Assembly: GCA_020055645.1 (NCBI GenBank)
Contig: CM034546.1
Location: forward strand, 37,324,001 to 37,388,000
DNA: 64,000 nt
From: Tomocerus qinae
Lineage: Eukaryota; Arthropoda; Collembola; Entomobryomorpha; Tomoceridae
Direction: 5' to 3'
The translations under genes were made by a program, and so were the position numbers. Of this stretch, positions 34,979-45,380 are shown in pieces. Numbering within the stretch: position 1 is the first letter of the stretch; each line of letters starts with the position of its first letter. The notes under the pieces are model-generated. The model was not told the origin of the DNA and made no database searches. It saw nothing but the letters and a program-made list of their open reading frames with translations.

Positions 34979-37009
34979 ATGCATTTGAAAATAGGTTTAT
35001 ATTATTACGCTGCATTAACCATTTTGAGTTTTGGAGGATACGTAAATTGCATTCGAAATTTGTCTTCGTTTAACAACTGCGATTTCAACTTGATTCGATT
35101 TCCAAATTCCAAATGGCTGGAATTGTTCTTGGAGAGAAATCAGAATGGCCAACCTTGGACGATCGCCACGTCGGAAAATAAAACTTTCAAAGAAGTTGAC
35201 AAAGTTACATTTAAAGATTTGTCGAAAAGTCTTTGCAGTGTGAATATCATTGCTGAACATGATGAAACATTTTGGAGTGTAGGTCAATATTTTGGCCAGA
35301 AAATCTCTAGGCCGAATTTCATAATTATATTTCTTTATGACGGGGGACCTGAAAATATTTATACTGACTGGCTTTTGTCACCCTTTGAACAGCCCATGGC
35401 AGACATTTACTATGTCGTCATAACTAACGAGTCTACATTCTCAATTTGGACAATATGCATTTATTGTTTCTTTGAAGTGATTGAAATTAAGTCTACATTG
35501 AATGAAATTGAATGGAAACACATCTGGAATAGTTATGATAGACAACTGTATGGAAATAAGGTTGCAGTGTTTGAAACTTCTGGGTTTAGAAGTCGGTCTA
35601 TTACATTGTTTAAGTGTAGAACTTCGGCTTATGACCTGATTAGACATAAACTTTCTTGTGGGTCAGGTGGAAAAGCAGTAGAGACAATGGCCGAGCGATT
35701 TAACTTTTCTGCTGAATATGATGGAATAAATGGATGGTCTAAGACTTTCTCGAAATTGACAAGATCTATATACGTTTCTGATATAGTGTTAATAAAAGAT
35801 TACACTTTTAATGGCTATTTGTTGAACAGGCACATTTTTGTGGATGATGCTGAATTTGTCCTAGTTTATTGTGAAGAACGGGAATCATTCCACAATCTCC
35901 CTCTTCACGTTATAATTCAAAACACGTTCGATCTACCCAGTTGGATTTTGATCATCATTCTGTTGCCTTCAGCGTATTGGATTTCATCTCACAAGATCCA
36001 AATGCGTTCTTTGTATGCCAGAGTGGAACGAGTGATAACGTCAACTGTGGCTATTGCGTTGGCCCAGTTTGACATCACGCGAGAAAAGCGAAATTTCTGT
36101 CTGTTGCTTTTGATTGCGGCTTTCGTCATTAGGTGCCAATATGAAACTTACATAACAGGGGAGTTAATTATGCCACTTGAAAAGAGAAACTACAAAAATT
36201 TCAAAGAACTTATTGACAACAATTACAAATTTTTACATCAAATCGGATATCATACTGGACTTGATGATCATAATTACTCCGTCGATATATTTTACAAATA
36301 TAATTTAGAAAGCAAGATTAGTACAAACTTGTATGTTTACAACTGGCATAAAGAAAAATCTGCTATGGAATACAGAAAAAAAGGCTATACTGTGTTTGAT
36401 TTAAATGTTGAACTAGTCATGAAACTGGGGGCTAAACTGTTTGTACCATATATGAAATCTAAGTTAGCACAAATATTTTCTACAATACTAGACAAAGACG
36501 AGAAGGCAATTTGCAAAACGGCAGATGAAAAAGTTGCAGAAAGTATGTTTTCTTATACTTTTCAATATGCTTTTCGAAATAAGTTTAAAATTTTTTTCGG
36601 TACCCTTTTTGAGTCGGGGTTTATAAAACTGTGGAGCGACCTAGTTGATGAACAGATTTTCTATTCCCATTGGGAAAAGGAGGAAAAATCAAAATATGAA
36701 AAAAATCAGGCTGTACCAATCAGCCTTGGCATGAAAATTCACGTAATATTCCTTTGGTATTTATTTCTGCTCGCTGGCTCATCTGTTATCTTTCTGTTGG
36801 AATTTTGTTGTCGACGATTTCAATGCCTTTGTTTGGACATGGATAATCTGAAAAATATTGCTGGTCACTTTCTGTCTACTTTCAAAAACCTGAAGAAAAA
36901 ATTCAATTTGGTAACATCACGAGAAATGTCAAACAGGAGACTGTTTGACAGGTCACAGACTAGGATTGAATTATGGTTTACACAAAATCGTCAAAAATCA
37001 CCTGTTTAA
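34979..37009 (+). CDS. Type 3 ionotropic receptor D, intact
   Basis: A single 676-residue frame without intron. A signal peptide (1-24, MHLKIGLYYYAALTILSFGG) is followed by an extracellular region with many N-glycosylation sequons (NKT, NES, NFS). M1 is at 320-336 (SWILIIILLPSAYWIS). The pore segment is about 346-366 and M3 371-396 ending RCQYETYITGEL, the counterpart of the iGluR SYTANLAAF gate. The S2 lobe contains KNFKELIDNNY and ICKTADEKV. M4 is 588-610, with a cytoplasmic tail of about 65 residues. Compared with E, F and H it lacks about seven residues after IYC (near 163). It most likely forms a cation channel with other IR subunits in sensory neurons (inferred). The best-preserved D-type copy; B is its dead sister. 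Confidence 0.9.
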   Translation: MHLKIGLYYYAALTILSFGGYVNCIRNLSSFNNCDFNLIRFPNSKWLELFLERNQNGQPWTIATSENKTFKEVDKVTFKDLSKSLCSVNIIAEHDETFWSVGQYFGQKISRPNFIIIFLYDGGPENIYTDWLLSPFEQPMADIYYVVITNESTFSIWTICIYCFFEVIEIKSTLNEIEWKHIWNSYDRQLYGNKVAVFETSGFRSRSITLFKCRTSAYDLIRHKLSCGSGGKAVETMAERFNFSAEYDGINGWSKTFSKLTRSIYVSDIVLIKDYTFNGYLLNRHIFVDDAEFVLVYCEERESFHNLPLHVIIQNTFDLPSWILIIILLPSAYWISSHKIQMRSLYARVERVITSTVAIALAQFDITREKRNFCLLLLIAAFVIRCQYETYITGELIMPLEKRNYKNFKELIDNNYKFLHQIGYHTGLDDHNYSVDIFYKYNLESKISTNLYVYNWHKEKSAMEYRKKGYTVFDLNVELVMKLGAKLFVPYMKSKLAQIFSTILDKDEKAICKTADEKVAESMFSYTFQYAFRNKFKIFFGTLFESGFIKLWSDLVDEQIFYSHWEKEEKSKYEKNQAVPISLGMKIHVIFLWYLFLLAGSSVIFLLEFCCRRFQCLCLDMDNLKNIAGHFLSTFKNLKKKFNLVTSREMSNRRLFDRSQTRIELWFTQNRQKSPV

Positions 37010-38162
37010 AACTGAGAAAATGCAGAAAAGAACATTTTTAGAATTGTAGCTGATTAATGACTAAATGAAAACAACAAAATATAAATGGATTTATAAACAT
37101 TATACATTTTTTAAGAAATGAAAATATATTTTTTGTTTGCTGGTTATTTTTAGATATAATTCAAAATAATTTGCGAAACAACAAAATGGTGATTTAGGCC
37201 TAAATTAAATTACCTGTGCAAACATTTGTGTAATAAATATTTTACAAAGTTTTACTCAAATAATTAACGGAGATATAAGTTTCTTTCGATTTTAATCATA
37301 TTTACCAGGTATTGTAGATATTATGACCATTAACAAAGTTAACGTTCTGTGTAATAAAGGTCAGTTTTTAATTTAATGCAAGGTAAAGGGAATTTTATAA
37401 AAGGTTCAAATTCATTGGCACCTTTTTGCTTCGTTAACTTTTTTAATAGAAAATCTTTCAAGCTACCTCGATAATACGGTTGCTGACGTCAATTGTGTTA
37501 TGTATTGATATATAAACGGAATGGCAGAATTAACATTTGTGTTGTGCTATATATTATTGTCTACTACGTCCCTCAGTTTGAAAAAAAAACATTAAACGAG
37601 TAGTCATTAGTCCAAAAAATTACTTTCCACTATAACACAAATTTGAAAATTTGTTTATACTATTCCGGTTCAGTAACCATTTTTTGAAAACTCCGTAAAT
37701 TATATCAAAAATCTTTCTGTGGTTTTACATACGTCTTTAAGTATTGTGCATATGATAAAAATCACTCGGTTGTACTTTTAACTATTTCAACATTATTTGT
37801 GTTAAAACGTTTACATTACTGTTTAGTACCACCATACTTTGTTGTGGTAAATCAACAGTTGAACTGTCCACTTCGTACCACTTTAAAATGGAAGTATATT
37901 TTTATCTCAGAATTTCAGATTACATACAAATACCTCCCTCTGTAAAATATACGAGACTCTCAACATAACTAGGCAAGTAAAAAAATTGTATTTCGATGTC
38001 GAGTCGATTAAATTAAATTTGGCAATTCTTACAAACTAAACGAAGTTGGCATGGCGGTACAATATGTGAGTAAATGTCGTTTAAAAGATAAAATATTTAT
38101 ATTTTAATTCTACATTTTATAAGTTAAAATATAACATTAAATATTTTTAATGTGCCTTGTCT
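37010..38162. other. Receptor flank with fragments of all three receptor types
   Basis: Contains a type 2 scrap on the minus strand at about 37,300-37,370 (the GACCATTAA...TTCTGTGTA region of FWYTERFINGH). A type 1 C-terminal scrap lies at about 37,415-37,483 (CFVNFFNRKSFKLPR). A CRE at 37,484-37,491 and a type 3 signal-peptide stub without ATG at about 37,638-37,745 follow. No expressed gene is likely. Confidence 0.6.
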
Positions 38163-38411
38163 CAGTACTGTATTTAGAAATCGATTTCGGTGGGGGCTAT
38201 GATATCATAGGACAATATCTATTAGGCATAATCGCGCGAAGCGCGAAAATTTTTGGCTTATTTTGTCTAAAATGAGTCAAAAATAGCCTAAAAATCACAT
38301 AAAATCGCGCGATGCGCGAAATTTTTTGGTATTTTGAAAAAAATTTTCCTTTTTTCTTGGATTTCGGGGGGGGCTTTAGCCCCCAAAGCCCACCCCCTCA
38401 ATACAGCCTTG
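38163..38411. mobile_element. hAT-like MITE, 249 bp, with empty paralogous sites
   Basis: Flanked by a perfect 8-bp duplication CCTTGTCT (38,155-38,162 and 38,412-38,419). The ends CAGTACTGTATT and AATACAGCCTTG are imperfect inverted repeats. The inside has two GCGCGAAGCGCGAAA-type palindromic motifs and a G-run/C-run pair. Units B (about 23,262) and D (about 34,060) show the uninterrupted site once, so this insertion is younger than the unit duplication. Confidence 0.93.
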
Positions 38412-38888
38412 CCTTGTCTGTACCGTACGTGTATCCATTAATTGTTGTAGTTTACCATTTTTCCATCAAGTACATTTTCAATAATATGATGGGGCCTTCA
38501 AAGTGGTAAATTTTATACACTACTCATGGCGTCTGCATTAAAATATTAATGCACCTAGTCAGTGCATGGCTAGTAAAACTCTGTCACTGATACCATCATC
38601 CAAATTATTCAAACGAGACTGGAATCGATAATCATTATTTGTTCTATTCCTATATTTATCACAGTTTGGACTAGTTTTAATCGCTTATTCGAGGCTGCCA
38701 CTAATTTCCAGAAGACTTAGATACAAACAGTACAATATGTAAAACTGCTTTACTTCATAGAAAATTCTAAATAGTTAACTCGCAGTTAGACTTATTTTGT
38801 AGGAAACTGTTTTGCAAACCACAGTATTGTATAAAGGTCTTGACATGCAATGGAAATGTTGTGACGTTACTATGAGCCAGCGCCCCTC

Positions 38889-38990
38889 TGACGTCAATTG
38901 AATTGAATGTGATATGATGTATTATATGCAATTGCAGAATTAATGTTTGTGTTTTGTTATACATTACTGTTCATACTACGAAGCTCAGTT
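38889..38990 (+). promoter_or_regulatory. Promoter of receptor E
   Basis: TGACGTCA at 38,889-38,896, TATAC at 38,958-38,962 and TCAGTT with its A at 38,987. The TATA-to-initiator spacing is 29 bp, and the 5' leader to the ATG at 39,038 would be 51 nt. Confidence 0.65.
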
Positions 38991-39037
38991 TGAAAAAACA
39001 TTACGACAGTTGTGACTTTGATATTTTCCATCACAAT

Positions 39038-41221
39038 ATGCATTTGAAAATTTCTTTAAATTATTATCTAGCCTTAACCATTTTGAGTTTTGGAGGATAC
39101 GTAAATTGCACTCGAAATTTGTCTTTGTTTAACAACTGCGATTTCAATTTGATTCGGTTTCCAAATTCCAAATGGCTGGAATTGTTTTTGGAGAGAAATC
39201 AGAATGGCCAACCTTGGACCATCGCCACGTCGGAAAATAAAACTTTCGACGAAGTTGACAAAGTGACATTTAAGGATTTGTCGAAAAGTCTTTGCAATGT
39301 GAATATAATTGCAGAACCCGATCGAACATTTTGGAATCTAACTCAATATTTTGGCCAGAAGATCTCTCGTCCGAATTTCATAACTATATTTCTTTATGAC
39401 GGGAGACCTAAAGATGGTAATTCTAAATGGCTTTTGGAATTCATTGATCATCCCATGACAGACATTTACTATATCCTCATAACAAACGAGTCTACATATT
39501 CAATTGTGACAATATGCCTTTATTGTAACACTTTTCCGGTTAGATCCTTTGTAGCTACTTTAATTAAACCTACACTGAACGAAATTGAATGGAAACAAAT
39601 TTGGAATAGTTATGATAGACAGCTTTATGGAAATAAGGTTGCAGTGTTTTTAAATGATGCGAGTAATAAACGACCTTTTACATTACGTTTATGTAAAACA
39701 TCGGCTTATAATTTGATTAAATACAGACACGCTTATTGCTATTCCAGTGCAAAAGCAATAGAGACAATGGCCGAGCGGTTTAACTTTTCTGCTGAATATG
39801 ATGACATAAGTAATTGGCATAAAACTTATGCGGCATTGGCAAGACCTAAATACGTTTCTGACATTTACTGGATCAACGATTACACCTTTTATGGATACTG
39901 GTTCAACAGGCACATTTTTGTGGATAATCATGAATATGTCTTAGTTTATTGTGAAGAACAGGAATCATTCTACAATCTTCCTTTTCGCGTTATAATTACA
40001 AACACATTCGATATATCCAGTTGGATTTTGATTATCATTCTTTTATCTTCAGCGTATTGGATCTCGTCTCACAAGATCCAAATGCGTTCATTGTACGTCA
40101 GAGTGGAACGAGTGATAACGTCAACTGTGGCTATTGCGTTGGCCCAATTTGACATCACGCGAGAAAAAAGAAGTTTCTGTCTTCTGATTGTTATTGTAGC
40201 TTTTGTCATCAGGTGTCATTATGAAACTTACATAACGGGAGAATTAGTTGTGCCACTTGACAAGAAGATTTACAGAAACTTCAAAGAATTGATTGACAAC
40301 AATTACAGATTTTCACATCAAATGGGATATCATACTGGATATCCCGAAAGTAATGTCTCAGTTGATTTATTTTACAAATTTCATTTGGAAAGCAAGATTA
40401 GTACAAATTTATATATTTACAACTGGCAAAGCGAAAAATCTGCTACGGAATACAGAAAAAAAGGTCATTCTCAATATACTTTAAATGTCGAACTAATCAT
40501 GAAACCGGGGGCTAAATTATTTTTACAATATCCTAAATCGAGATTAGGAGAAATCTTTTCTGAAATACTAAAACGAGACGACAAGGCAATTTGCAAAACG
40601 GCAGATGAAAAGGTTTCAGATAAACTACGATCTTATCTCTTTAGATTTGCCTTTCGGAATAAATTTAAAATTTTTTTTGGTACGCTTTTTGAGTCAGGGT
40701 TTATAAAACTGTGGAGAGACCTGGATGATGTACAGTTATTCTATTCCTATTGGGAGAAGGAGCAAAAATCAAAATATGAAAACAATCAAGCTGTACCAAT
40801 CGATCTTGGCATGAAAATTCATGTAATATTCCTTTGGTATCTATTTCTGCTCTGTGGCTCATCTGTTATCTTTCTGTTGGAATTGGGTTGTCGACGATTT
40901 CAATGCCTTTGTTTGGACACGGATAAACTAAAAAATATTGGTCGTCGCCTTCTGTCTAGTCCTAAAAGCCTAAAGAAATATATCATAGTAAGTATGAAAA
41001 ATCTTTGTGCGATTGTGCTTAATATTGTAGCATCACCACGAGAAATGCTCAGCAGCTTATTTCAAAGGTCGTTGACTAGGGTTGAACCGTGGCTTACACC
41101 GGTGTTTCCTCAAAACCGTCCAAAATCACCTGTTCAAATCGCAGAAAGTTCAGACAATAATATTCTTAGAATAGTAGCTGATTTATCTATCTGCGTTAAT
41201 ATAATGATGACACAGATGTAA
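39038..41221 (+). CDS. Type 3 ionotropic receptor E, intact
   Basis: A 727-residue intronless receptor. The ATG at 39,038 is chosen over the in-frame ATG at 38,954, because the predicted start site is at 38,987 and paralogs begin at the same MHLK. The signal peptide is MHLKISLNYYLALTILSFGG. The ligand domain, M1 (SSWILIIILLSSAYWIS), pore block, M3 (RCHYETYITGELVVPLD) and M4 (IFLWYLFLLCGSSVIFLLEL) are all in place. The tail is longer than in D (about 120 residues after M4) and includes IIVSMKNLCAIVLNIV, an amphipathic or membrane-near stretch also present in F and H. Regions around residues 95-160 and 200-260 differ most from D, while the pore block is nearly the same. Function as for D (inferred). 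Confidence 0.9.
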   Translation: MHLKISLNYYLALTILSFGGYVNCTRNLSLFNNCDFNLIRFPNSKWLELFLERNQNGQPWTIATSENKTFDEVDKVTFKDLSKSLCNVNIIAEPDRTFWNLTQYFGQKISRPNFITIFLYDGRPKDGNSKWLLEFIDHPMTDIYYILITNESTYSIVTICLYCNTFPVRSFVATLIKPTLNEIEWKQIWNSYDRQLYGNKVAVFLNDASNKRPFTLRLCKTSAYNLIKYRHAYCYSSAKAIETMAERFNFSAEYDDISNWHKTYAALARPKYVSDIYWINDYTFYGYWFNRHIFVDNHEYVLVYCEEQESFYNLPFRVIITNTFDISSWILIIILLSSAYWISSHKIQMRSLYVRVERVITSTVAIALAQFDITREKRSFCLLIVIVAFVIRCHYETYITGELVVPLDKKIYRNFKELIDNNYRFSHQMGYHTGYPESNVSVDLFYKFHLESKISTNLYIYNWQSEKSATEYRKKGHSQYTLNVELIMKPGAKLFLQYPKSRLGEIFSEILKRDDKAICKTADEKVSDKLRSYLFRFAFRNKFKIFFGTLFESGFIKLWRDLDDVQLFYSYWEKEQKSKYENNQAVPIDLGMKIHVIFLWYLFLLCGSSVIFLLELGCRRFQCLCLDTDKLKNIGRRLLSSPKSLKKYIIVSMKNLCAIVLNIVASPREMLSSLFQRSLTRVEPWLTPVFPQNRPKSPVQIAESSDNNILRIVADLSICVNIMMTQM

Positions 41222-42670
41222 ATACATAAATTTAATAGTTACTAGTAAGCCATAGCAATAAAAAATAAAAAATAAATAATAAATAATAAATAAATAATAA
41301 AAATGTATATACATTCGATATGTAGGTTTTTATTAAATGAAAAAAATGTGAAAATATAAATGGATTTTTGAACATTATATATTTTTCAAGAAATTAAATT
41401 ACATTTGTTAGCACATTTGATATAGCTAAATATAATTCAAAATGATCTGTGAAAGAATAAAATTCACAGACGTAAATATATAATAGTTATTATTAAGCAA
41501 TACAAATATAAATAGTGAAGTAGACTCTATTTAAATGAAAACAAGAAAACGTAAATAGATTTATGAACATTATACATTTATCAAGAAATGAAAATACATT
41601 TTTTATCAGCAGCACATTATGGTTATTCCTAAATATAATGCAAACTTATTTGGGAAAGACCAAAATGGTTATTTCGGAATAAATTATTTTTAGTTGTCCT
41701 TTAATGATGCAACTTAACTTGTAAAAATTTTTTCGCTTCTAGATAGATAGGTAGATATTTATTCAAAGTTCCCATCGAGACATTGGCCCATAGAACAGTA
41801 TACAAAAATTCAGAACGTACATGTGTATTACAAATAAAATACATTAAGTCATAAGCCGATTAACTGATAATTTTGAAGAAAAATTTCTGATGCATACTCA
41901 ATGCCCTCTACTACCTCTAATATATTATTGCATATCATTTACGTTTACATTACACACAGCAAATGACTTACAATGATAAAGAATTCACATGACACTATGC
42001 TAAACTTCATAATATCTTAAGACAGCGTAACTACTTGGTTTTCAATTCTGCACTTCCATATTATGTACATTAAGGCTACTAACATACTTAGCTTCATCAA
42101 GTACAATTTTCGCCAACCCAGCCCCTTACATAGGTAACTATACTAGCCAAGATGCACATTTCTGTAGACATAATAGAGCTAAATTACAACAGTTATTAAA
42201 CTTAGGCATGTTTAGTCAGTGTGTTACTACACTGCTAGTGCTATTACAATATATAAAGACTTTTAATAGTATACAAATTGACATTACAATATTATATTTT
42301 GTACCCAGTGCATGTCAACCACCAATGCAATTGATGGAAGGAGTCTGGTTGAACTGTGATAACATTTCGCTTTTTTATGTACCTGTGCGATAAAATCGAA
42401 ATTGAAAATGACTGACTCCCACTCCGCAGCAATGTTGATATGTTCAGGAATGTCTTCAGACGAGTTACACCTTAATGTCAAATTCAACCATGTAGGTACC
42501 CCTTCAGCGCGCAACGGGTCCAAAATCAGTTCTCCATGGAGCGCTACGGCACATGTATCTCCTCATTCATGACTTTAACCAAACTTTACCATGCTACTAA
42601 AAATTACAATGTTTTACAAATAAGACAGCAATATTATTTTTATTTTATATTTTGTACTAGAAAGATAAGC
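41222..42670. other. Intergenic, AT-rich, no gene seen
   Basis: Starts with an AATAAATAATAAATA microsatellite (about 41,260-41,310) containing AATAAA signals suitable for 3'-end processing of E. A stretch of about 90 bp resembles 47,580-47,680 (E and F share 3' flank). A TAGATAGATAGGTAGATATT run is near 41,741. Confidence 0.4.
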
Positions 42671-42674
42671 TTAC

Positions 42675-43065
42675 TCTCGCTTGAGATCACATTTCTTAGG
42701 AAATACGGTAGATATATGATCATTAATATTAAAACGTTCTCTGTAACAAAAGTCAGTTTTTAATTTATCGATAGTCTTTTTAGCAAATTTACACTTTTGC
42801 CAAACTGGTGCTGATTCCCCACCAGATAGGGTCGTTACCCCAACCGGTTTTGACAACAGTGTAACTTACATTTAGATCTTGCGGGAAAGTGATGTGGGCA
42901 GTATATCTGTGATGTAATTTATTAGGTCTGACAACGATTCCATTTATTTTAGCCATTTGCAATTATTGAAAAATTGAGATTTTTGAATAAAAGCGAGTTC
43001 ATTTCCTGTAAATATTATAATCATGTCAGTGGAAAGATTTACCTTAAAAAATTTATTGTATCAAC
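42675..43065 (-). pseudogene. Type 2 receptor, S2-region pseudogene fragment
   Basis: The minus strand shows RYTAHITFPQDLNVSYTVVK, a WGNDPIWW-like segment, KKTIDKLKTDF and FNINDHISTVFPKKCD in several frames. These match the S2 region of the type 2 receptor at 17,400-17,760. Frame breaks and stops are present. Confidence 0.75.
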
Positions 43066-43169
43066 ACTCTAAATTTTTTCTATTTTGCATCACAAATGAC
43101 TTCAAATCACCTTCGCATTAATTAGGAGTGGAGTAAAACTAGCATTAGTAAAATTTGACATCATTAAAT

Positions 43170-43379
43170 GTAGAATAAAATAATCGTTACTCCATTAAAA
43201 TGTGCGGATAAAAGAAATGACTTTTTCCTTCCAGACGTAGACAAACAGAAATTGTGGAAAATATGCCCACAGAATGTTCCGAGTTCCGACTCTGTAATAA
43301 ATGTAGTTCCTTGAGCAACTTCTGTTGGTTCCATTAGGAAATCAAAAAAAATTGGGCAAATATAGCAGTTCATTTTCAA
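43170..43379 (-). pseudogene. RING/FAXC-like exon 1 fragment (pseudogene 3)
   Basis: The minus strand reads MNCYICPIFFDFLMEPTE, then TFCGHIFHNFCLSTS. The second RING Cys is lost (Phe in FF), and the TKKGKG end with its splice donor is deleted. Exons 2-4 are not found nearby. Confidence 0.75.
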
Positions 43380-43599
43380 TGTAATCTTCTATAGATCAGA
43401 ATGCAGCAGGAACACAACAGGAGAGAATGTAGAGAAACTTCGTCGATATTTGACTGTTTATTTCTTTAGGTGTGATTTTCCGACTTTTCGTCCGAACTGA
43501 ATAGATCCACGAGCTCTACTTACATATTGGATTTTAAAGAAGTTTTGTAATAATTATTACCATTGGAGTGAACTGCTCAGTCGTATCGAGAAATCAAAT

Positions 43600-43740
43600 T
43601 TAGGTGGTGCTTAAATATTTGAGCAGATTTTTCTTGTGTATAAAACTAGTTTTTGTTAAACTTTGAGAGTATCTAGTGTGTTTTCTGGAGAATTAGGGGG
43701 TGCTTAAGCACGCTAGCACCCCCCTAAATACGTCCCTGCT
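43600..43740. repeat. hAT-like MITE relic end
   Basis: AGGGGGTGCTTAAGCACGCT, then ACCCCCCTAAATACGTCCCTG, the G/C-run and TACGT-C-CTG end typical of the dispersed MITE family. No target duplication found. Confidence 0.4.
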
Positions 43741-44380
43741 CAGTCGCCCTTTTGTTATACACACATTTAAAAATAATTTGCATGAATAGGAGGTAATGGC
43801 GTACGTAACCCCCAACCCACCAATACTGAATCTCCCTTCATAATTTACAATTTACATATTGTAAGTTACACACAAGTTACACACAAGTTACATATTATTG
43901 TACATTCTATTATTACTCTTCATAGTAATCGTAAGTATAACATTCATAATGTGGTAAACCTTTTAGTTCCCTTTATGAGAATTCTCATTTCTAAGGCTCA
44001 CAGTAATTGTTTAACAATGTAATTAACGCAGTAATAAGGAGATAATAATAGACATACATAGACTTACATGTAATAACTCTAACTCCGCTTACAACATCCA
44101 AATTATTCAAACGAGACAGGAATCAATTTCCTTAGACTTTCCTTGCACAATACAGCCTTATTGGGCTATTCGATGCTACGACTACTACCTAGAAGACTCA
44201 GACACGAACCATAGCATATAGGTGTGAGGTAAAACTATACACTATACGATAGACGAAATACTAGTTAACTCGTAGTTAGACTTATTTTGTAGGCAAACTG
44301 TGCAAACCACAATGTTGATGTAAAATAGCTTGACAAGCAGTAGAAATGTTTTGTGATGTTTCTATGAGCCAGCGCCCCTC

Positions 44381-44620
44381 TGACGTCAATAGTATTGAAT
44401 GTATTGATTTAACAGGAATGGCAGAATCAGCATTTGGGTTTTGCTATATATGATTGTCTGGTACGTCGCTCAATTTTAAAAAGAAACATTAAACGAGTAG
44501 CCATTTGTCGTATTACTTTCCACTACAAAACGAATTTCAAAATTTGTTTTTGTTATTCCATTCCATTAACCATTTTAATTTTTGGAAAATTCCTAAATTA
44601 CCTTGTGATAAAAATCATTT
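44381..44620 (+). pseudogene. Promoter module and receptor stub before F
   Basis: CRE TGACGTCA at 44,381-44,388, then a degraded start about 44,530-44,610 (AAATTTGTTTTTGTTATTCC and CATTAACCATTTT) matching the receptor signal-peptide region, without ATG. It is nearly the same as the stub at 61,030-61,140 before H. Confidence 0.55.
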
Positions 44621-45234
44621 AAACACACTTCTGTAATTTTTACTATTTCAACATTAGTTGTGTGAAAACGCTTACATTACTGTTTAGTACCAGCAGACTT
44701 TGCTGTGGTAGCCAAAAGTTGAACTGTCCACTTCGTACCACTTTGTAATGGACGTATCACTTTACACCTCAAAATTTCAGATTTACATACAAAAACCTCT
44801 CTGTTGTAATGGCCTGGAGGGGCATACAAATATCTTACTCCATCAAACTATGCAAACATACTCCCTTAAAAGCGACATAATTTGCCAAGTAAAAAATTGT
44901 CGCTTAAATTAAATTTCAATTAGATGGACAATCCTTATATTGTATGTAATAAATTATTCATACGAGACAGGAATCGATAATCATTGTTTGTTCTATTCCT
45001 AATATTTATCACAGATTGGACTAGTTTCATTCGCTTACCCGTAGCTACCAATATATACCAGAAGACTTAAATATGTAAAAAAAATATACGAAACTCATTT
45101 TCAATAGAAAATTCTAAATAGTTAATTGGTAGTTAGACTTATTTTGTAGCAAACCGTTTGGCAAACTAAAATATTGTATAAAAGAACCTTGATATCGAAT
45201 GGAAATGTCACGTTATTATAAACTAGCGCCCCTC

Positions 45235-45330
45235 TGACGTCATTTGTGTGAATGTGATATGATATATATGGAATTGCAGAACTAACGTTTGTTTTGTTAT
45301 ACTTTACTGTTCAGTAGGTCGTTCAGTTTG
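45235..45330 (+). promoter_or_regulatory. Promoter of receptor F
   Basis: TGACGTCA at 45,235-45,242, TATAC at 45,298-45,302 and TCAGTT with its A at 45,325. The leader to the ATG at 45,381 would be 56 nt. Confidence 0.65.
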
Positions 45331-45380
45331 AAAAAACATTAACGACATTTGTGTCTTACTTTGATACTTTCCATTACAAT

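Noticed and set aside
38954-39037. Upstream ATG of receptor E (and likewise 45,351 in F and 61,304 in H) as start
   Set aside because: The predicted transcription start (38,987 for E) lies after that ATG, the added residues are not a signal peptide, and homology among paralogs begins at MHLK.
40987-41035. Possible 43-bp intron (ATA/GTAAGTATG to ATTGTAG) in the tail of E, F and H, absent in D
   Set aside because: Removing 43 bp would shift the frame away from the SPREM/SREM reading shared with D. The unspliced frame is the conserved one, and 43 bp is very short.
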